NCBI RefSeq assembly: GCF_003865135.1
Contig: NZ_BHZC01000001.1
Coordinates: 5,394,001-5,458,000 of the forward strand
DNA length: 64,000 nt
Direction of reading: 5' to 3'
Source of the DNA: Streptomyces chrestomyceticus JCM 4735
GTDB taxonomy: Bacteria; Actinomycetota; Actinomycetes; Streptomycetales; Streptomycetaceae
Under the pieces are notes generated by a model, which ran no database searches, was not told where the DNA came from, and saw only the letters and a list, made by a program, of their open reading frames with translations. This document shows, one piece after another, positions 55,360 through 63,103 of this stretch. Position numbers and translations under genes: made by a program. Every line of letters begins with the position of its first letter. Positions within the stretch are counted from its first letter, which is position 1.

Positions 55360-56982
55360 TTAGGGCGCGTGGGCCGGGTTGTCGGGGGTCGGGGAGTTGG
55401 CGGGGGTGGAGCGGTGGGTGGTCCAGGTGGTGAGGGCGGTGGCGCAGGCGTGGTCGAGGTGGCGCAGGCCGGTGAGGTCGAGGGTGACCTCGCGGTCGTG
55501 GGGGAGGGCCTCCAACTGGTCGAGGATCTTGGGGAGGCGCAGGAAGGTGGCGTTGCCGAGGGCGCGTACCCGGACGGGTTCGGTGGGCGGGGCGTCCAGG
55601 CCGGAGATCTCCAGGTGGACGTGCGAGGTCTCCCAGGCGGTCTTGGCGATCGCCAGGAGGAGGCCGATCAGCACGCCCTCGAACATGTTGGTGACGACGA
55701 TGGCGATCGCCGTCGCGGCGAGCACCACCGCTTCGCCGCGGTGTTCGCGCCACAGGGGGCCGAAGTCGCGTACGGGGATGAGCTTGAAGCCCGCGTGGAC
55801 GAGTACGCCCGCCAGCGCCGCGACCGGGATGATGCCCAGGGCCGCCGGGAGGGCCGCCGCGAAGATCAGCAGCCAGGCGCCGTGCAGCACCCGGGACGCC
55901 TTGGTACGGGCGCCGGCGCTGACGTTCGCGGAGCTGCGCACGATCACCGCGGTCATGGGCAGCGCGCCCAGGATGCCGCACACGGTGTTGCCCGCGCCCT
56001 GCGCCATCAGCTCCTTGTCGTACTGCGTACGCGGCCCGTCGTGCAGCCGGTCCACGGCCGCCGCGCTGAACAGGGACTCGGCGGACGCGATGAGCGCGAA
56101 GGCGAGCACCGTGCCGATCGCGCCGATGCCCGCCAACTGGGCGAAGTCCGAGCCGCCGGGCGGCTGGATCGAGGAGAGCAGGCCATGGACCTCGACGCGG
56201 GCTATGGGCAGGTCGAGGGCGAAGACCGCGAGCGTGGCCAGGGCCACGGCCGCGAGCGGGGCCGGCAGGACGCGGGCCGCGCGCTTCCACCGGGGCCACA
56301 GCACCAGTACGGCGATGGTGCCCGCGCCGACCGCGAGCGCGGACAGGGCGGCTCCGGAGCCGGCGGTGCCGATGACCAGGCCGGGCAGGCCGCCGAGGTT
56401 GGCGAGTCCGCTGCCGGGGGCCTTGGCGTCGGTGAGGGTGTAGAGCTGTGCGGCGATCAGGACGAGCCCGATGCCCGCCAGCATGCCCTGGACGACGGCC
56501 ACGGAGATGGCCCGGAACCAGCGGCCGAGGCGCAGGGCGCCCATGGCGAACTGGAGGAGGCCCGCCACGAGGACGAGCGCGCCCAGGGTGCCGAGCCCGA
56601 ATTCCTTGACCGCCTCGAAGACGAGGACGGTCAGCCCGGCGGCCGGTCCGCTGACCTGGAGGCTGCTGCCGGGCAGGAGGCCGGTGAGCAGACCGCCGAC
56701 GATGCCGGTGATCAGACCGAGTTCGGCCGGGACGCCGGAGGCGACGGCCACACCGACGCACAGCGGCAGGGCCACCAGGAAGACGACGATGGAGGCGGTG
56801 AAGTCCGCCCGGAGGTGCGGCCAGCGGGGGGAGGGGGAGGCGGGAGAGGAGGGAGAGGAGGCGGGGGATTTCGGGTGGGTCGGGGTGGAGTGGGGCGCGC
56901 CGTCGGTGGCGGGCGCCGGGGAGGGAGCTGTCACGCCCGTGGTCACGTCCGTGGTCGTGCCCGGGGTCGATTTCGGTGTCAT
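55360..56982 (-). CDS. SulP-family anion transporter with STAS domain
   Basis: 540 residues. After a Pro/Ser/Thr-rich start come about eleven helices; FLVALPLCVGVAVASGVP and GLLTGLLPGSSLQVSGPAAG are the SulP signature. The C-terminal 110 residues (VTLDLTGLRHLDHACATAL) form a STAS domain. SulP proteins carry sulfate, bicarbonate or other anions. The start is the ATG at 56982, 17 bases after the carbonic anhydrase stop; an operon with this enzyme points to bicarbonate transport, as in BicA-like pairs, though sulfate is possible. A 15-bp terminator follows. Confidence 0.88.
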   Translation of the reverse strand: MTPKSTPGTTTDVTTGVTAPSPAPATDGAPHSTPTHPKSPASSPSSPASPSPRWPHLRADFTASIVVFLVALPLCVGVAVASGVPAELGLITGIVGGLLTGLLPGSSLQVSGPAAGLTVLVFEAVKEFGLGTLGALVLVAGLLQFAMGALRLGRWFRAISVAVVQGMLAGIGLVLIAAQLYTLTDAKAPGSGLANLGGLPGLVIGTAGSGAALSALAVGAGTIAVLVLWPRWKRAARVLPAPLAAVALATLAVFALDLPIARVEVHGLLSSIQPPGGSDFAQLAGIGAIGTVLAFALIASAESLFSAAAVDRLHDGPRTQYDKELMAQGAGNTVCGILGALPMTAVIVRSSANVSAGARTKASRVLHGAWLLIFAAALPAALGIIPVAALAGVLVHAGFKLIPVRDFGPLWREHRGEAVVLAATAIAIVVTNMFEGVLIGLLLAIAKTAWETSHVHLEISGLDAPPTEPVRVRALGNATFLRLPKILDQLEALPHDREVTLDLTGLRHLDHACATALTTWTTHRSTPANSPTPDNPAHAP

Positions 56983-56999
56983 GGTGGGCGCCTTCGCCG

Positions 57000-57602
57000 T
57001 CAGAGGGGGAGGAACGTGTCGGTGTCGGGACGGTGCGCCGTGACCAGGCCGGTGTGGACCTCGTAGTACCAGCCGTGCAGGTTCACCTCGCCCGCGTCGA
57101 CGCGCTCGCGCACGCACGGGTACTCGCGCAGCCGCGCCACCTGCTCGGTGACGTGCCGCTGGACCGCGGTCGCGACCGTCGGCGCCTCGTCCCTGGGCAG
57201 CTCGTCGGAGAGCTCCTGGGTCAGCCAGGCGCGGACGTCGGGAGCACCGGCGAGATCCTCGCGGCGCGCCATGGCGCCGATCGCCCCGCAGTGCGAGTGA
57301 CCGCAGACCACGATGTCGGCGACGCGGAGCACCCGCATCGCGTACTCGATGGTGGCGGCCTCCGCGCTGGCCGGCCGGTCCGGCCGGTGCGCGGGTACGG
57401 CGTTGCCCGCCGTACGCAGTTCGAAGAGTTCGCCCGGCAGCGCCCCGGTGATCAGGGACGGGATGATCCGTGAGTCGGAGCAGGTGATGAACAGGGCGAG
57501 CGGCGACTGGCCGTCGGCGAGCCGCTGGTAGGTCTCACGCTCCTCGTGCGCGGCCGCGATGCGGGCGTTGAAGGTGCGGGCATGTTCGATGAAGGTTTCC
57601 AC
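57000..57602 (-). CDS. Beta-class carbonic anhydrase
   Basis: 200 residues. Zinc ligands are seen in ITCSDSRI (about residue 40) and CGHSHCGA (about 100), and the GNAVP segment follows as in the family. It interconverts carbon dioxide and bicarbonate in the cytoplasm. The GTG at 57602 follows GGAG by ten bases. It is the first gene of a two-gene operon with the SulP transporter, so the two probably supply bicarbonate. Confidence 0.92.
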   Translation of the reverse strand: METFIEHARTFNARIAAAHEERETYQRLADGQSPLALFITCSDSRIIPSLITGALPGELFELRTAGNAVPAHRPDRPASAEAATIEYAMRVLRVADIVVCGHSHCGAIGAMARREDLAGAPDVRAWLTQELSDELPRDEAPTVATAVQRHVTEQVARLREYPCVRERVDAGEVNLHGWYYEVHTGLVTAHRPDTDTFLPL

Positions 57603-57698
57603 GAGGGAATGTCTCCTGCTGGTCGGTAAGTGGTGCCATTGAGGGGCATGGCAGAACCCGTTCGACTGGTGCGGAGCAGGAAGCCCCAGCAGTGCTTC

Positions 57699-57749
57699 TC
57701 AGCAGCGGAATACGCAGTGGAGACAGTGCAAGGCGGGGCGGGTGGCCAC
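57699..57749 (-). CDS. Possible cysteine-rich leader peptide
   Basis: GTG-initiated 16-codon frame, MATRPALHCLHCVFRC, three Cys near the end, 97 bases before the carbonic anhydrase start. It resembles polycysteine leaders that control sulfur genes in actinobacteria by attenuation. It shares frame and stop with the longer membrane-protein gene, so it may be just that protein's C-terminus. Speculative. Confidence 0.25.
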   Translation of the reverse strand: MATRPALHCLHCVFRC

Positions 57750-58610
57750 GCCTGGTCTTGAAGTGGTGAGTGCGGCGGCGGTGCCGGTGTGTGCGGAGAA
57801 CAGGACGTCGGTCGGGTACGACCGGGCCGCGCACGGGTGCGACGGAAGCGGACGGCGGTGCGGGGACGGCGCGCCCGGCGCGGTCCGCGTGCAACGGCGC
57901 GCCTGGTTACGGTCCTTTTCCTTCTCCCGCCCGGGATCGCGTTCGTTGTCGCGCCGGTACTGGATGCCCGTGCTGGAACCGGCCTGGGCGGGGGACACCT
58001 GGGTGGGGGTGCCGTGCGCGCCTTTGGGGGCCGCCGGGGTGGGGGTGGGATCGGGGGCCTGTACGGGCGCGGTGCCGGCGGCCGTGAGGGTCGGGGTCTT
58101 GCCGCCCTTGGCCGCTGCCGTTCCGGAGTAGAGCAGGGTCAGCGCCAGGATGAAGATGCCGAGGACGCTGAGGAGGGGGAGGGGGGTGCGGGAGGTGAGG
58201 GAGGTACGGGGGTGAGGGATGTGGTGGGGGGAGCGGGTGGAGCTGGTGTTGTCGGGTTTCCGGGTGTGCTGGGGCCGCCGTCGGACGGGGGGCCGTACGC
58301 GGGCAGCGGTCCGCATACAGGGCGGCGTTGCCGGACGCTTGCCGGTCGGGGTGACGGCGGCGGGTTCAGCGGCGGTGGCCTCGGAGGCTGCGGCCTTGGT
58401 GGCGGCGGGCCCGGAGGCGGTGCCCGCACCAGTGCCCGTACGTGTCGCCGCGCGCGCCGCCGTACGGACCGCCGTACGCACCGGCCCCGAACCTGGCGGG
58501 CTGTGCGGGCGGTTGGCGGCCGTGTAGTGGGCAGGGTGCCCGGCGGTGTCCGGACGGGTCTGCAGTTGGGGGAAGCCTTTGCGGCCCGTGAGGCTCTTGA
58601 AGTACCTCAT
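57699..58610 (-). CDS. Unknown single-helix membrane protein, coupled to MFS exporter
   Basis: 303 residues. It starts MRYFKSLTGRKGFPQLQTRP, then a long Ala/Thr/Pro/Arg-rich region, one membrane helix (LLSVLGIFILALTLLYSG, about residues 143-160), and a Pro/Thr-rich tail with a charged RDNERDPGREKEKDRN stretch. The ATG overlaps the MFS stop as ATGA, with GGGGAG upstream. Third-base G/C is high up to about 57860, so at least this part is coding; the last 50 residues may not be. No family recognised; part of the peptide locus by position. Confidence 0.5.
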   Translation of the reverse strand: MRYFKSLTGRKGFPQLQTRPDTAGHPAHYTAANRPHSPPGSGPVRTAVRTAARAATRTGTGAGTASGPAATKAAASEATAAEPAAVTPTGKRPATPPCMRTAARVRPPVRRRPQHTRKPDNTSSTRSPHHIPHPRTSLTSRTPLPLLSVLGIFILALTLLYSGTAAAKGGKTPTLTAAGTAPVQAPDPTPTPAAPKGAHGTPTQVSPAQAGSSTGIQYRRDNERDPGREKEKDRNQARRCTRTAPGAPSPHRRPLPSHPCAARSYPTDVLFSAHTGTAAALTTSRPGVATRPALHCLHCVFRC

Positions 58611-60004
58611 GCCTGCTCCCCCGGCGCCGACGGACCCGCGACCGCGCGCGAGCCCGTACCCGTACGGTCACCACGCCCGCTCAGCACCAGCAGCGGTACG
58701 AGGCCCAGCGCCACGATCCCCCCGCCCAGCGCCAGCGTGGAGTAGCCGCCCGTGGCCACGACCAGGCCCGACGCCATGCCGCCCGTGGCGCCGGCGACGG
58801 CGATGCCCACGTCGACCAGGCCCTGCGTCGAGGCGCGGGTGGCCAGTGGTACGGTGTCGGTGACGATGGCGGTGCCGCTGACGAGGCCGAAGTTCCAGCC
58901 GAGGCCCAGGAGTACGAGGGCGGTGGCGAGCGCCGGTACGGAGTGGGCCGGCGCCAGTGCGGCGAGGACGCCCGCGGCGAGCAGGACGATGCCGGAGGCC
59001 GCCGCGACGCGCAGCCGGCCGATCCGGTCCACCAGCATTCCGGTGAGCGGCGACGGCAGGTACATCGCCGCCACGTGCAGGGCGATGACGAGCCCGGCGG
59101 TCTCGGTCGGGTGGCCGTGCGCCCGCATGTGGACGGGCGTCATCGTCATGATGGCGATCATGACCAACTGGGTGAAGGTCATGACGGCGGCGCCGGTGGC
59201 GAGCTTTCGGGTGTCGGTACGGGGCGCGGGGGCGGCGGCCGGATCAGCGGAAGTGTCCTCCGCCGCGCCAAGGGGAGGAGCAGCGCCCGCCTCCGCCTCC
59301 CTCTCCTCCGCAAGCCGCCGCGCCAGACGCAGCGGGTCCGGACGCAGGAACACCCCCAGCACCACGGCCGCCGCCGCGTACGCGACCACCGCCAGCAGGA
59401 ACGGTCCCGCCAGGCGCGGCACGCCCAGCCCGTGCGCGGCCTCGCCCGTCACCCCGACCAGGTTCGGCCCGATCACCGCACCGAGCGTGGTGGCGAACAG
59501 CACCAGGCTCACCGCACGCCCCCGCCGCGCCGGTGCGGCCAGGTCGGCGCCCGCGTACCGGGCCATCAGGGTCGTCGCCGTCCCCGCCCCGTAGACGAGC
59601 AGCGACAGGAACAGCAGCCATACGGAGCCGAGGCCCGCGGCGGCGACGACGCCGAGGCTGCCCAGGCCGGCGGTCGCGTACCCCGCGGTGAGGCCCGGCC
59701 GCCGGCCCCAGCGCTGGCAGACCCGGCCGATGCCGACGGCACCGAGCGCCGCCCCGCCCGTGAACAGGGCGGCGGGCAGGCCGGCCAGCCCCGTCGAGCC
59801 GAGCATCTCCTCCGCGAGCAGCGCCCCCACCGTGATGCCCGCGGCCAGTCCGGCGCCGCTGAGCGTTTGCGACAGCGCGAGCACGATGAGTACACGTTTC
59901 TGCTCCGGGGGCTCCCACACCTCTCCGGTCCGATCGTCGTGCGGGCCGTCCGGTGCGGCGTGCGGTGCGGCTGGTGATGCCGGTGTGCCGGGCCGAGCGC
60001 TCAT
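58607..60004 (-). CDS. MFS exporter
   Basis: 465 residues, twelve likely helices. GRVCQRWGRRPGL (about residue 95) is the family's conserved loop between helices 2 and 3. It belongs to the drug:proton antiporter-like exporters and acts in the cytoplasmic membrane. A loop of about 55 residues with Ala/Glu/Asp lies between the two halves. It is 40 bases after the small protein gene and is in the same operon as the putative peptide enzymes, so it may export their product. Confidence 0.85.
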   Translation of the reverse strand: MSARPGTPASPAAPHAAPDGPHDDRTGEVWEPPEQKRVLIVLALSQTLSGAGLAAGITVGALLAEEMLGSTGLAGLPAALFTGGAALGAVGIGRVCQRWGRRPGLTAGYATAGLGSLGVVAAAGLGSVWLLFLSLLVYGAGTATTLMARYAGADLAAPARRGRAVSLVLFATTLGAVIGPNLVGVTGEAAHGLGVPRLAGPFLLAVVAYAAAAVVLGVFLRPDPLRLARRLAEEREAEAGAAPPLGAAEDTSADPAAAPAPRTDTRKLATGAAVMTFTQLVMIAIMTMTPVHMRAHGHPTETAGLVIALHVAAMYLPSPLTGMLVDRIGRLRVAAASGIVLLAAGVLAALAPAHSVPALATALVLLGLGWNFGLVSGTAIVTDTVPLATRASTQGLVDVGIAVAGATGGMASGLVVATGGYSTLALGGGIVALGLVPLLVLSGRGDRTGTGSRAVAGPSAPGEQA

Positions 60005-60044
60005 GGGTCCGTTTCCTCGTTCTCGGGCTGCCCCGAAAGCGCGC

Positions 60045-60566
60045 TCAGGGCGCGCCGGCAGGCTGGAGCGCCGCGATGTCCCGCAGCGACATGCTGAGCT
60101 GGTCGTGCAGGAAGCGCACGATCGTCCAGTGCGGCAGGGCGCCCTCGTCGAAGGGGCCGAACTCGCGGACGTACAGCGGTATCCAGCGCAGGGCCTCCTC
60201 GATGGCCTGCTCCCGCCCCGGTTCCTGCTGGTACGCGTCGTAGCCGATGCTGCGGTGCTCGATGAAGAACCGTCCCGGCAGCCGCTGCTCGCACCACTCG
60301 CGGTACTCGCGCGTCTGGAGGATGAGGTAGTGCCAGATCTCGTCGATGTCCTGCTCGACGGGCAGGAAGAGGCCGCTGAGCTGCTCGCGGTGGCGCGAGA
60401 CGAGGTAGAGGTAGCGCAGGCACTCGGTGACCTGCCGCTCCACGTACGCGGTCCCGGCGCCGCTCAGCGCCACGAAGTGCTGGACCACTTCGGTGTGCAG
60501 GCGCTCACCGAGCAGGGCTGTGAGGTCGTCGGGCGTGACGTGCGGTTCCCGCGTCTGCGAGGTCAT
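60045..60566 (-). CDS. Unknown protein with WH...Y..WC...H motif (DUF1399/GRDP-like)
   Basis: 173 residues, helical, no signal. The core FLPVEQDIDEIWHYLILQTR followed by EYREWC and FFIEHRS resembles the glycine-rich-domain protein (DUF1399) motif, in which D..WH....T..Y...C...H is conserved; the three His/Cys residues could bind a metal. The ATG at 60566 follows GGGAG by four bases. It lies 133 bases downstream of the adenylate-forming enzyme and 40 before the exporter gene. It may be a tailoring enzyme or partner for the peptide. Family match by eye. Confidence 0.55.
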   Translation of the reverse strand: MTSQTREPHVTPDDLTALLGERLHTEVVQHFVALSGAGTAYVERQVTECLRYLYLVSRHREQLSGLFLPVEQDIDEIWHYLILQTREYREWCEQRLPGRFFIEHRSIGYDAYQQEPGREQAIEEALRWIPLYVREFGPFDEGALPHWTIVRFLHDQLSMSLRDIAALQPAGAP

Positions 60567-60699
60567 GGTGCTCCCGGTCTCTTCGGGTCGAGTCGGTGCG
60601 GTCGCAAGGGTCGGTGCGGTCGGTACGGAAGTCTTCGGGGCCGCTCCGTACGGCTCCGGCCGTACGCGTCTCAGCCGTACGGAATCAAGCGCGCGGGCG

Positions 60700-61977
60700 T
60701 CAGCCGACGCCCTGCCCCCGCTCCAGCCACGCGTACTTCCCCGACTTCCCTATCGGGATGTGCGCGCGGTGCTCGACACGGCACGGAAGCCCCGTCAGCC
60801 GTTCCACTCCCGCGCTCAGCGCCGCCGCTTCCGCCGCGTCCACGGGAGCGCCGTCGAACGTCGTGTACCGCAGCTCGGCGCCGCTCCGGTCCTCCGGCAC
60901 GTGCAGTTGGTGGACGAACACGCGGGTCGACGCCGCGCTGACGCAGTCGTCGAGATCGCCCTGCGCGACCGGGCCCTGGCCGTGTGCCGACGCGAGCAGC
61001 TCCTTCTCGCGGCCGCAGAACCGGGAGATCTTCGCCGGGTCCGGTGTGCCGTCGAGCGTGCGCGCGCAGTCCCCGGAGCGGTAACGGATCAGCGGCATGT
61101 ACGGGTTGCGGACGCTCGACACGATCATGCTGAAGAGGTGGCTGCCCGGCTCCACCGGGACCAGCTCGACGCTCATCTTGTCGAGGTACGGGTGGTACCT
61201 GCCGTGCCGGTCGCTGTAGTAGAGGTAGCCCAGCTCGGTGCTGCCGAACAGGTCGATGACCGGGCAGTCGAAGTGCTCGTGCAGGTAGCGCCGCACGTTC
61301 ACCGGCGTGTACTCGTACGCGTGCACGATGCTCGCCGGCTGCGGGAAGCGGTCCCACAGGCCCCAGTCGGTCACCTTCCGCACGAGGTGCGCCAAGTGGT
61401 AGCTGCTGCAGTCGAGGTGGTAGCGGCCGTGCGGGTGTTCCTGCTGGGCCGTGCGGATCTCGCCGAGCATCCGCTCGACGTCCGCGCGGTCCCAAAGGGC
61501 CGGGTCGAGCGTGCGGTTGACGTAGAAGGTGCGCTCGTCGAGGCGCCGGTCCGCCAGGGTGGGTACGGGCGCGGGCGCGGTACGGCCGTGCTTCTTCGCG
61601 TTGACGCGCGCCACGTGCTCGGTGGCCAGCACGGTGGTGAGGGAGACGCGCCGGCACCCTTCGTGCCAGGTGCCGGCGATGTCCGGGTGCTCGCTCCACA
61701 ACCGGTAGTACGAGTTCAGCAGGAAGTACGGCGGCCGGATGATCTGCATCCGCGCGTGGTTGGTGCCGGTGGAGAGCACGTACTCCGCGGTGCCGGCGGC
61801 GAGGGCGTCGGCCAGTACCGGCGTCATCCAGTTGTCCGGAAATCCCCGGGCGATCTCGGGCTTCTCCAGTATGGGGAAGTGGCCCCGCTCTATCGACGAG
61901 CGGTAGATCGGTATGTCCCTTATCCGGTCCACGATGTCGGCGGTCGGCTGTCCGGGCCTGCTCGGCTGGCCATCCAT
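60700..61977 (-). CDS. Adenylate-forming enzyme, PaaK/phenylacetate-CoA-ligase-like
   Basis: 425 residues. YVLSTGTNHARMQII (about residue 70) is the A3-like Ser/Thr/Gly loop; DLFGSTELGYLYYSD (about 245) is the A5 motif; IRYRSGDCAR (about 305) matches A7, and the C-terminal GKSGKYAWLE carries the A10 lysine. Such enzymes activate a carboxyl with ATP and pass it to a thiol or amine. There is no carrier protein nearby. I prefer the ATG at 61977, six bases after GAGG, to the GTG six bases upstream. It lies between the precursor peptide and the WH-motif gene, so peptide or an added acyl group may be its substrate. Confidence 0.75.
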   Translation of the reverse strand: MDGQPSRPGQPTADIVDRIRDIPIYRSSIERGHFPILEKPEIARGFPDNWMTPVLADALAAGTAEYVLSTGTNHARMQIIRPPYFLLNSYYRLWSEHPDIAGTWHEGCRRVSLTTVLATEHVARVNAKKHGRTAPAPVPTLADRRLDERTFYVNRTLDPALWDRADVERMLGEIRTAQQEHPHGRYHLDCSSYHLAHLVRKVTDWGLWDRFPQPASIVHAYEYTPVNVRRYLHEHFDCPVIDLFGSTELGYLYYSDRHGRYHPYLDKMSVELVPVEPGSHLFSMIVSSVRNPYMPLIRYRSGDCARTLDGTPDPAKISRFCGREKELLASAHGQGPVAQGDLDDCVSAASTRVFVHQLHVPEDRSGAELRYTTFDGAPVDAAEAAALSAGVERLTGLPCRVEHRAHIPIGKSGKYAWLERGQGVG

Positions 61978-62215
61978 GGTCACCCTCAGGTCTGTCTTGT
62001 CTGGCGGACGGGGAGTGATCGGTGTCGCGGCGTACGGGAACCGGTACCAAAAGCGTAGGAAGCGAGCGGAACGCGCGGTTTCCGTGGAACTCGCGGAATC
62101 CGCATAACCGGCCTGCCGCGAACGGGCTGCGAGCGGGCCGTGACCGGGACCGCGACCGGTAACGCGGCCGAATGGCGACCGGACCGCGCCCGGATCGCGG
62201 CCGGATGCTGGAAGT

Positions 62216-62263
62216 GGCGGGGAGGCGGCCGGAGGTGTGCGGGCCGCCGGCCGGCTCCCCGCC
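62216..62263 (-). terminator. Hairpin between precursor peptide and enzyme genes
   Basis: GGCGGGGAGGCGGCCGG and CCGGCCGGCTCCCCGCC pair over 17 bases with one mismatch, 20 bases after the peptide stop. A partial terminator here would make more precursor than enzyme message, as in many RiPP operons. The rest of the 305-base gap (61978-62282) holds degenerate CGGACCG/GGCCGG repeats. Confidence 0.65.
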
Positions 62264-62282
62264 CGGAAGGCTCAGCGCCCGG

Positions 62283-62444
62283 TCAGGAAATACATCCCGT
62301 TTTGGGCGCGGCCGAGGTCGCGCTGATGCAGCCGGACTTCGTCGCGCTGATGCAGCCGTCCTTGCCCGCTTCGCGCGGGGAGTTCACGGCGACCCACTCG
62401 CGCCAGACGTTGTCCTGGGCCATCTTCTTGATCAGCTTTTCCAT
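62283..62444 (-). CDS. Candidate RiPP precursor peptide with GCIS repeats
   Basis: 53 residues. The N-terminal half (MEKLIKKMAQDNVWREWVAV) looks like an amphipathic leader. The C-terminal half carries three Gly-Cys-Ile-Ser motifs: GCISATKS, GCISATSA and a terminal GCIS. The first two lie in a 24-base DNA repeat (62317 and 62341). The ATG at 62444 has GGAGG ten bases upstream. A promoter-like TTGACG-18-TACGTT lies about 80 bases upstream and a hairpin follows. There is no LanM, radical SAM or YcaO gene in view; the neighbours are an adenylate-forming enzyme, a WH-motif protein and an exporter. Confidence 0.7.
   Translation of the reverse strand: MEKLIKKMAQDNVWREWVAVNSPREAGKDGCISATKSGCISATSAAPKTGCIS
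62317..62358. repeat. 24-bp period direct repeat inside the precursor core
   Basis: GTCGCGCTGATGCAGCCG occurs at 62317-62334 and 62341-62358 with no change; on the minus strand it encodes the repeated GCISAT core. Confidence 0.85.
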
Positions 62445-62525
62445 GTCCGTCGAGCCTCCGAAGGCAGGGGATGGCGGAAAACGGCGATGATCAGCCACGC
62501 GAGTCGCGCGGGTGCCGCTCCTTAG

Positions 62526-62555
62526 AACGTAAAAGAAAGACCAAGTGATCGTCAA
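62526..62555 (-). promoter_or_regulatory. Promoter of the precursor peptide gene
   Basis: On the minus strand, TTGACG (62555-62550) and TACGTT (62531-62526) are spaced 18 bases, close to a vegetative sigma consensus. It would start transcription near 62519 and leave a leader of about 75 bases. Confidence 0.6.
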
Positions 62556-63103
62556 AGGCCCGCAATGCAAGGATGGCTCAAACGCCGACAAGGACGGGCA
62601 CTTTGGCTTGATCCTTCCCCTCATGGCCACAGCTCGCAGGGGCTCCGTGGCCGGTAGTGGCCGGTTGCGGCCGACAGGCGTGCGGTCGACTGATGGTCTG
62701 GACCACAGAATTGTTATGTCGCGTTCATGACAAGAAAAACGATGGCCGGAACGGCTTGGAGTGGCCTGGTTACGACAAGGTGGCCACAGAGTGAACGCTC
62801 GGTGAATCGCCGAACGCCCGGTGGATCTCCCGAAGTCGTAGCGGGTTGGCGCGCGAAGTGTGCGGCCCCGCAGGGGGGTGAATCGGGCGTGCCGGACAAG
62901 GCATTCGGCGGCCTCGCTCCGTGCCTTGTCTATGCGTTTCCTGTGTGTCGTCTGTGTGCCGCCTGTGTGTTGTTCATGCGCCGGGGATTCGACAGTCGTG
63001 GTCGCTTCTGTCGGTACGTGAGTTGTTGTGCCGGGTCTTGTCCGAGTTCTTGTGCCGGATTCTTGTCGTTGCGCCCGACTTTCCCTGCCCGCATAGCGCC
63101 TGA
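62556..63103. other. Intergenic region of lower GC, no gene seen
   Basis: About 550 bases between the peptide promoter and the afsA-like stop. GACAAGGCA at 62895 and TGCCTTGTC at 62922 form a 9-bp hairpin (62895-62930), possibly the afsA terminator. It also holds CTGTGTG-type repeats near 62940-62975. I see no convincing coding frame; short frames are Cys/Arg-rich with poor codon bias. Confidence 0.5.
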
